A stretch of DNA of 64,000 nt. Origin: Thioalkalicoccus limnaeus. Its GTDB lineage: Bacteria > Pseudomonadota > Gammaproteobacteria > Chromatiales > Chromatiaceae. The stretch is from positions 93,354-157,353 of the forward strand of contig NZ_JBDKXB010000007.1 in the NCBI RefSeq assembly GCF_041197575.1, read 5' to 3'. Each line of letters opens with the position of its first letter. The first letter of the stretch is position 1. A model generated the notes under the pieces. The model was not told the origin of the DNA. It searched no databases and saw nothing but the letters and a program-made list of their open reading frames with translations. Below are positions 17,732 to 27,149 of the stretch, one piece after another. The translations under genes were made by a program, and so were the position numbers.

Positions 17732-19180
17732 TCAGCCGGCGCCGGCGTCCTTGATCGCTGACCAGGCAGCCAAGGCGGCTGCACGCGAGGTGGTCAGATC
17801 GACGATCGGCCGCGGGTAATCTCGTCCCAGCTCGAGATCGGCCTGACTGAGAAGCTCCCGCGGCGCCATCCATGGGCGGTGGATATAGGTGTCGGGTAGG
17901 CGGGCGAGCTCCGGGCACCAGCGACGCACATAATCGCCGCTCGGGTCGAAACGTTCACCTTGGCGGATCGGATTGAAGATGCGGAAGAAGGGCGCGGCGT
18001 CGGCGCCGCAACCCGCGACCCATTGCCAGCCGAGCGTATTGTTCGCGAGGTCCGCGTCGACCAGCGTGTCCCAAAACCATCGCGCACCCAGTTGCCACGG
18101 CAGGCGCAGATTCTTCGTGAGAAAGGAGGCAGCGACCATGCGCACGCGATTGTGCATCCAGCCGGTCGTCCACAGCTCGCGCAGACCGGCGTCGACCAGC
18201 GGGATGCCGGTCCGTCCCTGTTGCCACGCGTGCAGTCGCGTCCCGTCGTCGTGGCACCACGGAAAGGCGGCGAAGCGTCGATCGAGCGGCGTCTCCGGCG
18301 TCTGCGGAAAAAACGCCAACAGGTGATGGGCGAACTCACGCCACCCCAGCTCGCGGAGGAAGGATGCCGCCGGCTCCCGGTCGAGGTCGATGCCTCGCTC
18401 GAGCAGGGCACCGAGCAACTGCCGTGGGCTGATCTCACCAAAATGCAGGTGCGGAGACAAGCGCGAGGTGCCTCGGTGGTCGGGTCGGTCGCGGCCCTCG
18501 ACGTATTGGACGAGTCGCCGGTCAAGAAAATCCCGCGCGGCGCGCCAGGCGCCTTCCTCGCCCGGCGTCCAGGCGTCGGCCAAGCCCGTGTCCCAGCGAA
18601 TACGCGGCTGCAAGCGCAGGGTCGAGAGATCCAGTCCGGTCAGCTCGGGCGGCAACGGCGGCAGCTGGCTGGGAATCGGGATGATCGGGGTCGGCGGGAG
18701 CTGGGCGATGGCCCGTCGCCAATAGGCGCTGAAGACACGGTAAGGCCCTTTCTGAGCGGTCAGGATCTCGCCTGGCTCGAACAACAGGTTGCCATTCGTG
18801 CCGAAGCATTCGCTGCCGGATGACCGCAAAGCCTGCTCGATGTGACGATCCCGCGCGACGGACGTGGGCTCGTGCAAGCGATTCCAGTGAACGCGACGGG
18901 CGCCGGTGGCGGCGATGACCTTCTGCAAGACCTGCAGGCTATCCTCGCCTTGGGCCAGAATCAGCCGACTGCCGAGACCCGTCAGTCGCCGGTCAAGCGC
19001 GGCCAGGCTGTGATGCAACCACCAGCGGCTGGCGGCGCCGGGGGACCAGGGGTGGTCCTCCGTCGGCGAGTGGATATACAGGGGTACCAGGTGCGTGGCA
19101 CCGGCCAGTGCCCCGGCGAGCGCCGGGTTGTCGCCAAGACGCAGGTCACGACGGAACCAGAGTATCGAGGCGTCGGCCAT
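17732..19180 (-). CDS. phrB: Deoxyribodipyrimidine photolyase
   Basis: This flavoenzyme splits UV-induced cyclobutane pyrimidine dimers using light. The 482-residue protein starts ILWFRRDLRLGDNPAL, has the FAD-binding blocks LSPHLHFGEISPRQ near 245, FLRELGWREFAHHLL near 275, GIPLVDAGLRELWTTGWMHNR near 330-350 and NNTLGWQWVAGCGADAAPFFRIFNP near 385-410, all in order. Length is normal. It directly follows the cupin gene with no spacer. Confidence 0.95.
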   Translation of the reverse strand: MADASILWFRRDLRLGDNPALAGALAGATHLVPLYIHSPTEDHPWSPGAASRWWLHHSLAALDRRLTGLGSRLILAQGEDSLQVLQKVIAATGARRVHWNRLHEPTSVARDRHIEQALRSSGSECFGTNGNLLFEPGEILTAQKGPYRVFSAYWRRAIAQLPPTPIIPIPSQLPPLPPELTGLDLSTLRLQPRIRWDTGLADAWTPGEEGAWRAARDFLDRRLVQYVEGRDRPDHRGTSRLSPHLHFGEISPRQLLGALLERGIDLDREPAASFLRELGWREFAHHLLAFFPQTPETPLDRRFAAFPWCHDDGTRLHAWQQGRTGIPLVDAGLRELWTTGWMHNRVRMVAASFLTKNLRLPWQLGARWFWDTLVDADLANNTLGWQWVAGCGADAAPFFRIFNPIRQGERFDPSGDYVRRWCPELARLPDTYIHRPWMAPRELLSQADLELGRDYPRPIVDLTTSRAAALAAWSAIKDAGAG

Positions 19181-19471
19181 TCAGTCGAGCCGGTAGTGTT
19201 TTTCGACCGGTTCGAGGATCTCCCAGGTACAACGCAGTCCCGCAGGGAAGGTGATCAGGTCACCGCGAGCGAAGGTCAGCGGTGCCCCGCCCTCCGGGGT
19301 CACCGTGAACCGACCCCTGAGCACGTAGCAGGTCTCGTTGCGATCGTATTGCCAGGGAAAGGTCGCGACGTCCTTTCGCCATACCGGCCAACCCTCGACA
19401 CCGAGGACCTCGAGTTTGGCCGGGGACGGCTTGCGTTCGAAGAGGATCTCGTATTCGGTCATCGTGGACAT
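19181..19471 (-). CDS. Small cupin-domain protein
   Basis: The 96-residue protein is a single cupin barrel of the short DUF861 (Cupin_3) type, with WPVWRKDVATFPWQYDRNETCYVLRGRFTVTPEGG and a second motif GDLITFPAGLRCTWE. The usual metal-binding Glu is present (NETCYVLRG). The ATG at 19471 has GAGGAG just upstream; the frame reaches further but without family similarity. It abuts phrB, so the two are likely one transcript. The substrate is unknown. Confidence 0.85.
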   Translation of the reverse strand: MSTMTEYEILFERKPSPAKLEVLGVEGWPVWRKDVATFPWQYDRNETCYVLRGRFTVTPEGGAPLTFARGDLITFPAGLRCTWEILEPVEKHYRLD

Positions 19472-19610
19472 GCTCCTCGAGTCGTGCGTTCTTCGGTTGC
19501 GCCTGGGCGGTTCCCGCTCGTGAGCGCAACCGGTGTTCTTAGGGTGATCGTCCGGCTTTTTCAAGGCTCGCGGCCTTGAGTTGGAATCGTCGATGGGGGA
19601 CACTGCGGGC

Positions 19611-20105
19611 ATGAGCGAGATCCTCGATCCCCTGTCGCTCGCCGTTGGCCGGTGCTTGTCGGCGGCAGCGCTGCGCCTGACAACGGCGGAGTCCTGTACC
19701 GGTGGCTGGCTGGCCAAGGTCGTGACCGACGTCCCGGGCAGCAGCGGATGGTTCGACCGTGGCTTCGTCACCTATGACGACCGGGCGAAGGTCCAGATGC
19801 TGGGCGTCCAGGTGGAGACCATCACGGGTGCCGGAGCGGTCAGCGAGGCCGTGGTGCGCGAGATGGCCTTGGGTGCTTTGGCGCACAGCGAGGCGCAGAT
19901 CGCCATCGCGATCACCGGCATCGCCGGGCCCGGTGGTGGCTCCGACGAGAAGCCGGTTGGCACCGTCTGGTTTGCCTGGGCCCTCGTCGATGGACAAGTC
20001 GTGACCCAGCGCCTGCAATTCGCCGGCCATCGCGACGAGGTCCGCCATCAGGCGGTGCGCGTCGCATTGGAGCGGCTGATCGAGCTGCTTGGCCCGTGTG
20101 AGTGA
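19611..20105 (+). CDS. pncC: Nicotinamide-nucleotide amidohydrolase (CinA C-terminal type)
   Basis: PncC deamidates nicotinamide mononucleotide to nicotinate mononucleotide in pyridine-nucleotide recycling. The 164-residue protein is a stand-alone CinA C-terminal domain with TTAESCTGGWLAKVVTD near residues 22-38, GSSGWFDRGFVTYDD near 42, AISGIAGP-type ITGIAGPGGGSDEKPVGTVW near 100-120. The ATG at 19611 aligns best with the E. coli protein; ATG 19593 is an alternative. The position just before recA is conserved in Gammaproteobacteria. Confidence 0.92.
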   Translation: MSEILDPLSLAVGRCLSAAALRLTTAESCTGGWLAKVVTDVPGSSGWFDRGFVTYDDRAKVQMLGVQVETITGAGAVSEAVVREMALGALAHSEAQIAIAITGIAGPGGGSDEKPVGTVWFAWALVDGQVVTQRLQFAGHRDEVRHQAVRVALERLIELLGPCE

Positions 20106-20625
20106 GCGTCTCTTCTTTGCCCTCTGGCCAGATCCCTCCGCCCGCGCGCATCTGATCCGATTGGTCCGTTCGCGGGTTCCCGTCGCGGCTCGACCGACGC
20201 ACCCGGCCGACCTGCACCTGACCCTCGCCTTCATCGGCCCGCTCGCCGGCACGGCCCGCGTGTGTGCGCTGGAGGTGGCCGGCGCCGTGCGCATGGCGCC
20301 GTTCGGGTTCGAGCTCGATCGCATCGGCCACTGGCCGGGGCCGCGGGTCCTCTGGTGCGGCCCGGCCGGCGTCCCGGATGCGCTCGAGCTTCTGGCGACG
20401 CGGCTGATCACGGGTCTGATCCACTGCGGCGTCGCCGCGGATCGGCGGCCCTTCCAGCCCCATGTCACGCTCGGTCGCCGCATCGGTGCGCTCGGGCATC
20501 CCGAATCCCCTTCCGCATTGGCTCGTCCCATTCACTGGCGTGCGACCGACTTCGTGTTGGCCGCGAGTGGGGGAGGCGGCCCGCCGCGCTATCGCTGGTT
20601 GCGTCGGTGGCCATTGCAGCCATGA
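20098..20625 (+). CDS. thpR: RNA 2',3'-cyclic phosphodiesterase
   Basis: ThpR (LigT, 2H phosphoesterase family) opens 2',3'-cyclic phosphates at RNA ends. The 175-residue protein has both signature H-x-T motifs, DLHLTLAFIG near residue 42 and FQPHVTLGRR near 125, and starts with RLFFALWPDP. The GTG at 20098 overlaps the pncC stop codon by 8 bp and is chosen over a TTG at 20089. Confidence 0.9.
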   Translation: MSERLFFALWPDPSARAHLIRLVRSRVPVAARPTHPADLHLTLAFIGPLAGTARVCALEVAGAVRMAPFGFELDRIGHWPGPRVLWCGPAGVPDALELLATRLITGLIHCGVAADRRPFQPHVTLGRRIGALGHPESPSALARPIHWRATDFVLAASGGGGPPRYRWLRRWPLQP

Positions 20626-20703
20626 CTGGGCTGGGGTGATATGGGATACTAACGCCTCCCCCGGCGGCAAGGCCGGATGGCACGCAGGTATTCTGGAGAG
20701 CGA

Positions 20704-21735
20704 ATGGACGACAACCGCAAAAGGGCGCTGGCGGCGGCCCTTGCCCAGATCGAGAAACAGTTTGGCAAGGGATCCGTGATGCGCATGGGCGACACGGGCG
20801 CAGTGCGCAATGTCGATGTCATCTCGACGGGTTCGCTCGGTCTCGATCTCGCCCTCGGAATCGGTGGCATCCCGCGGGGTCGGGTGATCGAGATCTATGG
20901 TCCGGAATCGTCCGGCAAGACGACCCTGACGCTGCACATGGTGGCCGAGGCGCAGAAGCTCGGCGGCACCGCGGCCTTCGTCGACGCCGAGCACGCGCTC
21001 GACCCGAGTTATGCCGAGAAGCTCGGGGTCAACATCGAGAACCTGTTGGTCTCGCAACCCGACACCGGTGAGCAGGCCCTCGAGATCACCGATATGCTGG
21101 TGCGCTCCGGGGCTGTCGATATCGTCGTGATCGATTCGGTCGCGGCCCTGACCCCGAAGGCCGAGATCGAGGGCGAGATGGGCGATTCGCATGTCGGCCT
21201 CCAGGCGCGGCTGATGTCGCAAGCCTTGCGGAAGCTCACGGCGAACATCAAGCGTTCGAATAGCATCGTCGTGTTCATCAACCAGATTCGGATGAAGATC
21301 GGCGTCATGTTCGGTTCGCCGGAGACGACGACCGGCGGCAACGCGCTGAAGTTCTACGCGTCGGTGCGCCTCGACATTCGCCGTATCGGCGCCATCAAGA
21401 AGGGCGATGAGGTCGTCGGCAACGAGACCAAGGTCAAGGTGGTCAAGAACAAGGTCGCGCCGCCGTTTCGCCAAGTCACGTTCGATATCCTTTACGGCGA
21501 GGGAATCTCGCGGCAAGGCGAGATCATCGATCTGGGCGTCCAGGCCAATATCGTCGAGAAATCGGGAGCCTGGTACAGTTACGGAGGCAACCGAATCGGT
21601 CAGGGAAAGGACAACGTCCGCACCTTTCTGCGGGACAATCCGGCGCTGGCCAGTGAGATCGAGCAGCGGATCCGTGAGCAATTGCTGCCCCAATCGGTCG
21701 GTGAGGCGGCATCCGGCGAAACCGCGGAGGCGTGA
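20704..21735 (+). CDS. recA: Recombinase RecA
   Basis: RecA forms filaments on single-stranded DNA for homologous recombination and SOS induction. The 343-residue protein starts MDDNRKRALAAALAQIEKQFG and has Walker A GPESSGKT near residue 67, VDAEHALDP, NQIRMKIGVMFGSPETTTGG (L2 region) and the usual acidic C-terminus. GGAGAG stands 5 bp before the ATG. In the 78-bp upstream gap I found no CTG-N10-CAG LexA site. Confidence 0.98.
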   Translation: MDDNRKRALAAALAQIEKQFGKGSVMRMGDTGAVRNVDVISTGSLGLDLALGIGGIPRGRVIEIYGPESSGKTTLTLHMVAEAQKLGGTAAFVDAEHALDPSYAEKLGVNIENLLVSQPDTGEQALEITDMLVRSGAVDIVVIDSVAALTPKAEIEGEMGDSHVGLQARLMSQALRKLTANIKRSNSIVVFINQIRMKIGVMFGSPETTTGGNALKFYASVRLDIRRIGAIKKGDEVVGNETKVKVVKNKVAPPFRQVTFDILYGEGISRQGEIIDLGVQANIVEKSGAWYSYGGNRIGQGKDNVRTFLRDNPALASEIEQRIREQLLPQSVGEAASGETAEA

Positions 21736-22178
21736 CGCTGGATCCCGAGCTCGAGGGGGCCGCGTTGCGCTTGCTGGCGCTGCGGGACCACAGTCGCCGG
21801 GAGCTTGCGGCCAAGCTGCATCGCCGTGGCTATGCGCCGGATGCTGTCGCATCGCTGCTCGAGGAGCTGGTTGCCAAAGGTCTGCTCTGTGAAGCCCGCC
21901 TCGCCGAGCATTATGTCGCCGAGCGTTTACGCAAGGGCTTTGGCCCGCTTCGTGTGCGCGAGGAATTGCATCGCAAGGGGCTCCCGGATGAGGTGATCGA
22001 CCCCCATCTCCGATTATCGGATGATCGATGGCGGGAACTGATAACGATGGCCCACGATAAGCGCTTCGGCCCGGCCAAATCCCAAGATCCTCGTGAACAG
22101 GCACGCCGTGGCCGCTTTCTCGAGTCGCGCGGGTTTCCCGTCGGTTTGATCCGGTCGTTACTGTTCGACGATCAGTGA
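21732..22178 (+). CDS. recX: Regulatory protein RecX
   Basis: RecX binds RecA filaments and limits their activity. The 148-residue protein has the helical repeats of the family: RLLALRDHSRRELAAKLHRRG, VASLLEELVAKGLLCEARLAEHYV and RLRKGFGPLRVREELHRKGL. Its GTG start overlaps the recA stop codon (GTGA), which gives translational coupling. Confidence 0.93.
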   Translation: MTLDPELEGAALRLLALRDHSRRELAAKLHRRGYAPDAVASLLEELVAKGLLCEARLAEHYVAERLRKGFGPLRVREELHRKGLPDEVIDPHLRLSDDRWRELITMAHDKRFGPAKSQDPREQARRGRFLESRGFPVGLIRSLLFDDQ

Positions 22179-22233
22179 CCTGGTGCCCGAGCCCGACAGT
22201 CAATCTTCAACGCAAAGTCCCGAGTCAGTCGAC

Positions 22234-24837
22234 ATGACGAGCAGTGCAGAGCTTCGAGCCAGTTTCCTGGATTTCTTCCGAGCGCGTGACCACGAGGTCG
22301 TACCGAGCAGTTCTTTGATTCCTGCCAACGACCCGACGTTGTTGTTCACGAATGCTGGCATGGTGCCCTTCAAGGACGTGTTTCTCGGGCGCGATCGGCG
22401 GCCCTACCGACGTGCAGCGAGCGCGCAGCGCTGCGTGCGCGCCGGCGGCAAGCACAATGATTTGGAGAATGTCGGTTATACCGGGCGCCATCACACCTTC
22501 TTCGAGATGCTCGGGAATTTCAGCTTCGGCGACTATTTCAAGCGCGAGGCCATCGCCTTTGCCTGGGAATATCTGGTCGACGTCCTGAAGTTGCCGCCGG
22601 ATCGGCTGTGGGTAACGGTTTATACCGAGGATGACGAGGCGGCTTCGATCTGGCTCGACGAGATGGGGGTCGATCCTCGGCGCTTCGCGCGGTGCGGCGC
22701 CAAGGACAACTTCTGGTCGATGGGTGACACGGGCCCGTGCGGGCCTTGCTCCGAGATCTTTTTCGACCACGGGCCGCAGGTGGCCGGCGGCCCCCCGGGC
22801 TCGCCCGACGCCGATGGCGACCGCTACGTCGAGATCTGGAACCTGGTCTTCATGCAGTACAACCGGGATGCCGACGGTCAGTTGACCCCGCTGCCGCATC
22901 CGTCCGTGGATACCGGGATGGGTCTCGAGCGGCTCGCCGCGGTCATGCAGGGGGTCCACAGCAACTATGACATCGATTTGTTGCGTCGCCTCGTCGTAGC
23001 CGCCGCCGAGGCGACGGCGGCGGGAGACCTGACCGATAAGTCGTTGCGGGTGATCGCCGACCATATCCGGTCGGCCAGTTTTCTGATCGTCGACGGTGTG
23101 ACGCCGAGCAACGAAGGCCGCGGCTATGTCCTGCGGCGCATCATTCGCCGTGCGATCCGCCACGGCTACCGACTCGGGCAGGCCGAGCCCTTCTTCCACC
23201 GCCTGGTCGCGCCGCTCGTGGGGGACATGGGTTCCGCGTATCCGGAACTGGCCGCCGCCGAGGAGCGGGTGGCGCGTGTTCTGCGGCTGGAGGAAGAGCG
23301 GTTCGCCGAGACCCTGGAGCAGGGATTGCGGATCCTCGAGGGGACGATCGCTGGCCTCGCCGAGCCCGAGATCCGCGGCGATGTCGTCTTCAAGCTGTAC
23401 GATACCTATGGTTTTCCGGTCGATCTGACCGCCGATATCGCCCGGGAACGTGGCCTGTCGCTGGATCTCGCGGGTTTCGAGCGCGAGATGGCGCAGCAGC
23501 GGGAACGGGCACGGGCCGCGAGCCACTTCGGAACGGCGCAGGAGATGGCGCTGGAGTTCGAGGGGACCACCGATTTCACCGGCTACGAACACCTCGCGGA
23601 CCAGGCCACCGTCGTCGGCCTGTATCGGGATGGCGCCGCGACGGACCGGCTCGCGACAGGCGAAGAGGGCATCCTGGTGCTCGATGTGACGCCCTTTTAC
23701 GGCGAGTCCGGTGGACAGGTCGGGGACCGTGGCGTCTTGACCACCGAGACCGCGCGGTTCGATGTCACGGATACCCGCAAGAAGGGCGGCGACCTGATCT
23801 TCCATGTCGGTCGCCTCGTCACCGGTGAGATCGGCCTTGGCGATCGCGTCGGGGCCCAGGTCGACGTCGAGCGGCGGCTCGCCACGGCCCTGAACCACTC
23901 GGCCACTCACTTGCTGCACGCCGCGCTGCGACAGGTGCTCGGCGAGCACGTGCAGCAGAAAGGCTCACTCGTCGAGCCAGAGCGGTTGCGCTTCGATTTC
24001 ACGCACTTCGAAGGCGTCACCCGCGAGCAGCTGGTTCGGATCGAGCGGCTGGTCAATCAGGAGATCCGGGCCAACCATCTGGTCGAGACGCGGATCATGA
24101 GTCTGGATGACGCCAAGGCGTCCGGTGCCTTGGCCCTGTTCGGCGAAAAATACGCCGATCAGGTCCGCGTCTTGCGTATGGGGGATTTTTCGACCGAGCT
24201 GTGTGGCGGGACCCATGTCAAGGCCGTCGGCGATATCGGTCTGTTCAAGATCGTCAGCGAGGGCGGGATTGCCGCCGGGGTGCGTCGGATCGAGGCGCTG
24301 ACCGGGGCGGCCGCGGTCCAGTGGGTCGAGGCGGATGAAGATCGTTTGCTGCGGCTGACCGAATTGCTCAAGGGTGGGCGGGAAGACGTCGATCAAAGGG
24401 TCTCCCAGTTGCTCGAACGAACTCGCCGCCTGGAGAAGGAGCTCGAGCGGCTCAAAGGCAAGCTGGCCGGAGCAGCGGGCCAGGATCTTGCCGCCCAGGC
24501 GGTGGCCGTGGGGCCGGTCCAGGTGCTGGCCGCGCGTCTCGATGGGGCCGATGCGAAGGCGCTGCGCGAGACCCTCGATCAACTCAAGGGGCGTCTCGGC
24601 AGCGCGGTCGTCGTCTTGGCCGGCGATGCCGAGGGGAAGGTCAACCTGGTCGCCGGCGTGACGAAGGATCTGACGGATCGTCTGAAGGCCGGCGACCTGA
24701 TCCGCGACGTCGCGGCCAAGGTCGGCGGCAAGGGCGGTGGCCGGGCCGATATGGCGCAGGCGGGTGGCACCGACCCGGCTGGCCTGCCGGCGGCCCTGGG
24801 GTTGGTCGAGGATTGGGTGCGTGACAGGTTGGCGTGA
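22234..24837 (+). CDS. alaS: Alanine--tRNA ligase
   Basis: The 867-residue class II synthetase charges and edits tRNA-Ala. It starts MTSSAELRASFLDFFRARDH, aligning with E. coli AlaS, and contains NDPTLLFTNAGMVPFKDVFLG, the editing-site zinc motifs NHSATHLLHAAL (HXXXH) and CGGTHV, a coiled coil near 735-765 and a C-terminal glycine-rich oligomerisation domain. A GTG at 22183 would add 17 residues without family match. Confidence 0.97.
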   Translation: MTSSAELRASFLDFFRARDHEVVPSSSLIPANDPTLLFTNAGMVPFKDVFLGRDRRPYRRAASAQRCVRAGGKHNDLENVGYTGRHHTFFEMLGNFSFGDYFKREAIAFAWEYLVDVLKLPPDRLWVTVYTEDDEAASIWLDEMGVDPRRFARCGAKDNFWSMGDTGPCGPCSEIFFDHGPQVAGGPPGSPDADGDRYVEIWNLVFMQYNRDADGQLTPLPHPSVDTGMGLERLAAVMQGVHSNYDIDLLRRLVVAAAEATAAGDLTDKSLRVIADHIRSASFLIVDGVTPSNEGRGYVLRRIIRRAIRHGYRLGQAEPFFHRLVAPLVGDMGSAYPELAAAEERVARVLRLEEERFAETLEQGLRILEGTIAGLAEPEIRGDVVFKLYDTYGFPVDLTADIARERGLSLDLAGFEREMAQQRERARAASHFGTAQEMALEFEGTTDFTGYEHLADQATVVGLYRDGAATDRLATGEEGILVLDVTPFYGESGGQVGDRGVLTTETARFDVTDTRKKGGDLIFHVGRLVTGEIGLGDRVGAQVDVERRLATALNHSATHLLHAALRQVLGEHVQQKGSLVEPERLRFDFTHFEGVTREQLVRIERLVNQEIRANHLVETRIMSLDDAKASGALALFGEKYADQVRVLRMGDFSTELCGGTHVKAVGDIGLFKIVSEGGIAAGVRRIEALTGAAAVQWVEADEDRLLRLTELLKGGREDVDQRVSQLLERTRRLEKELERLKGKLAGAAGQDLAAQAVAVGPVQVLAARLDGADAKALRETLDQLKGRLGSAVVVLAGDAEGKVNLVAGVTKDLTDRLKAGDLIRDVAAKVGGKGGGRADMAQAGGTDPAGLPAALGLVEDWVRDRLA

Positions 24838-24955
24838 GCCGTTCGACCGCCGAGGGAGGACACCCGTCGCCAGGCATCTTTGCGAAGCGAGCAGATCAGG
24901 CTACCATACCGGCCCTTCGCTTCCATCGATCGATTAACGCGTAATTGCTGTCAAG

Positions 24956-26182
24956 ATGTCGCTGATCGTACAGAAATACGGTGGTACCTCGGTCGGTACC
25001 CCCGAACGGATCAAGGCCGTCGCCGCGCGGGTCAAGGCTTGGCGTGATCGCGGTCATCAGGTCGTCGTGGTCGTTTCGGCGATGTCGGGCGAGACGGATC
25101 GGTTGCTCGCGCTGGCGAAGTCGGTCCAGACACGCCCACTTCTTCGCGAGCTCGACGTGCTGCTGGCGACCGGCGAACAGGTTACGATCGCGTTGCTCAG
25201 CATGGCCCTCGATGAGATCCGCTGTCCCGCGCGCTCCTACACGGGTGCGCAGGTCCACATCCTCACCGACAGCGCGCACAGCAAGGCGCGGATACGGGAT
25301 ATCGACGCCGCCCGGGTCCAGGCCGATCTCGCTGCCGGCCGTGTCGTCGTGGTGGCTGGCTTTCAAGGGGTCGATGAAACCGGAAACATCACGACCCTCG
25401 GGCGGGGCGGGTCGGATACCTCCGCCGTCGCGTTGGCCGCGGCCCTGAAGGCCGATGAGTGCCAGATCTACACCGATGTCGACGGCGTCTACACGACGGA
25501 TCCGCGCATCGAACCGCGCGCGCGCCGACTGGCGCGGATCACCTTCGAAGAGATGCTGGAGATGGCGAGCCTCGGTTCGAAGGTCCTGCAAATCCGCTCG
25601 GTCGAGTTCGCCGGCAAGTACCGGGTTCCGTTGCGTGTCCTCTCGAGTTTTGGCGAAGGGGAGGGCACCCTGATCACGTTCGAGGAGGGTTCCGTGGAAG
25701 AGGCCAAGATCGCCGGTATCGCGTTCGCGCGTGACGAGGCCAAGTTGACGCTGCTCGGGGTACCGGATCAACCGGGTGTCGCCCACCGGATCCTGGGCCC
25801 GATCGCCGAGGCCAACATCGAGGTCGACATGATCGTGCAGAACGTCGCCGCGGACGAGGCGACGACGGATTTTACCTTCACGGTCCATCGCAACGATTAT
25901 CCGCGGGCGTACGAGATCCTGGAGCACGCGGCCGCGGAGCTCGGGGCGCGCCAGGTCGTCGGTGACGAACGGATCGTCAAGGTCTCGCTGGTTGGCGTCG
26001 GGATGCGCTCGCATGCGGGGATCGCGAGCAAGATGTTTGCGGCCCTCGCCAAAGAGGGCATCAATATCCGCATGATCTCGACATCGGAGATCAAGATTTC
26101 AGTCGTGATCGACGAACGCTACCTGGAGCTCGGTGTCCGAGCTTTACATGAAGCCTTCGATCTGGATACCGCGGCCGCTTGA
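24956..26182 (+). CDS. lysC: Aspartate kinase
   Basis: Aspartokinase phosphorylates aspartate at the entry to lysine, threonine and methionine synthesis. The 408-residue protein starts MSLIVQKYGGTSVGTPERI, has the kinase-domain block TLGRGGSDTSAVALAAAL near 145-165 and two C-terminal ACT domains (near 265-340 and 345-408) including ISTSEIKISVVID, which normally bind the feedback inhibitor. Its place before csrA and after alaS is conserved in many Gammaproteobacteria. Confidence 0.96.
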   Translation: MSLIVQKYGGTSVGTPERIKAVAARVKAWRDRGHQVVVVVSAMSGETDRLLALAKSVQTRPLLRELDVLLATGEQVTIALLSMALDEIRCPARSYTGAQVHILTDSAHSKARIRDIDAARVQADLAAGRVVVVAGFQGVDETGNITTLGRGGSDTSAVALAAALKADECQIYTDVDGVYTTDPRIEPRARRLARITFEEMLEMASLGSKVLQIRSVEFAGKYRVPLRVLSSFGEGEGTLITFEEGSVEEAKIAGIAFARDEAKLTLLGVPDQPGVAHRILGPIAEANIEVDMIVQNVAADEATTDFTFTVHRNDYPRAYEILEHAAAELGARQVVGDERIVKVSLVGVGMRSHAGIASKMFAALAKEGINIRMISTSEIKISVVIDERYLELGVRALHEAFDLDTAAA

Positions 26183-26267
26183 TATTCTATCGCTCTACCC
26201 CATTGACATCCGAACAGTTCCTGGCCCCATTTTGGCTGCAAAAACAGCTCTAGTGTGGGCCGGCTGT

Positions 26268-26276
26268 TGCTAGAAT
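26268..26276 (+). promoter_or_regulatory. Candidate extended -10 promoter element upstream of csrA
   Basis: TGCTAGAAT fits an extended -10 box (TGn-TAGAAT) 148 bp before the csrA start. No good -35 stands at the right distance, so it is only tentative. The rest of 26183-26423 is visibly AT-richer than its surroundings and probably the csrA regulatory region. Confidence 0.3.
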
Positions 26277-26423
26277 TCAGATGACCGGAACCGCGAATCA
26301 TAACTCCGGCGCTTGGTTGGGTGCAGCTGGGTCAGTGTTGTTATTACACAATTTTAGGGGATCATACCCCAAAGTAATAGACCTAGTTGCGATTTGGATG
26401 ATGGAAAAAGGGAGATTCAACAA

Positions 26424-26642
26424 ATGTTGATCTTAACTCGTCGGGTTGGTGAAACTCTGATGATCGGTGATGAAGTCACGGTTACCGTCTTGGGAGTCAA
26501 AGGTAACCAGGTTCGGATTGGTGTCAATGCGCCGCGCGATGTGGCGGTTCATCGAGAGGAGATCTACGAGCGCATTAAACGGGAGCAGGCCGAAGGGATC
26601 GTCAGGTCACCCGATGCCGGGACCGGTCATCTGGCCGACTGA
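26424..26642 (+). CDS. csrA: Carbon storage regulator CsrA
   Basis: CsrA is a dimeric RNA-binding protein that controls translation at GGA-containing leaders. The 72-residue protein matches the family nearly throughout: MLILTRRVGETLMIGDEVTV, GVKGNQVRIGVNAP and VAVHREEIYERIKREQ with the RNA-binding Leu/Arg residues at both ends. GGGAG lies 9 bp before the ATG. An upstream in-frame ATG at 26394 would add 10 unrelated residues. Confidence 0.97.
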   Translation: MLILTRRVGETLMIGDEVTVTVLGVKGNQVRIGVNAPRDVAVHREEIYERIKREQAEGIVRSPDAGTGHLAD

Positions 26643-26740
26643 CTGTCGGCTGGTCAAAACGACAGGGGTTCGGTTACAATCGAACGCCTGTCGCCTGTTT
26701 TGCCTTTAAACCATTCAGATTGTGTGGGTTAAGAAGGCCC

Positions 26741-26760
26741 GAGCCCGCTGGGCTCTTTAT
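26741..26760 (+). terminator. Candidate intrinsic terminator after csrA
   Basis: GAGCCC and GGGCTC pair around a 3-nt loop (GCT) and are followed by TTTAT. It lies about 100 bp after the csrA stop and 7 bp before tRNA-Ser. Confidence 0.5.
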
Positions 26761-26766
26761 CATACT

Positions 26767-26857
26767 GGAGAGATGGCCGAGTGGCTGAAGGCGCTCCCCT
26801 GCTAAGGGAGTATGGGCTAATCCCCCATCGAGGGTTCGAATCCCTCTCTCTCCGCCA
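26767..26857 (+). tRNA. tRNA-Ser (anticodon GCT)
   Basis: A 91-nt class II tRNA with long variable arm, starting GGAGAGATGGCCGAGTGG, with anticodon loop CTGCTAA, GGTTCGAATCC T arm and encoded GCCA end. The accessory region starts right after its 3' end. Confidence 0.96.
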
Positions 26858-27149
26858 TAAACTAAAATAATATCGTTCATTCAGGCGATGGCAGGGCGCA
26901 AATCCGCCCTCGTCCCCTATCGTGGCCCATCCAGACACGGCTGTTCCTGCCTCGACAGGGGGTGCGGTCCTGTTCTCGAAAGCCCGCTCATCGATAGGGC
27001 CACACCGACAATCCGCTCAATGAGACAGGGCTGAGTCACAGGCGGTAGCCGTTACCGAGCTGGGTGACCTTGTCGCCAGGGATGCTGGTCCAGCTGGAGC
27101 GGTTTCGGCGCCGATCGGCGCATCCCGCGCGTCGCCGGCCGGTCACCGT
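26858..27149. other. Non-coding start of the accessory region after tRNA-Ser
   Basis: About 290 bp without a supportable gene. I looked for an integrase and for a repeat of the tRNA 3' end here and elsewhere in the window and saw neither. Confidence 0.5.

Noticed and set aside
19912..22203. Long minus-strand open frame opposite pncC, thpR, recA and recX
   Set aside because: Shadow of four well-supported genes; no domain or ribosome site.
22225..23949. Long minus-strand frame opposite alaS
   Set aside because: Antisense to AlaS with motif-confirmed coding on the plus strand.
26674..26938. Minus-strand frames over tRNA-Ser (RERDSNPRWG type)
   Set aside because: Classic spurious translation of the antisense of tRNA-Ser.
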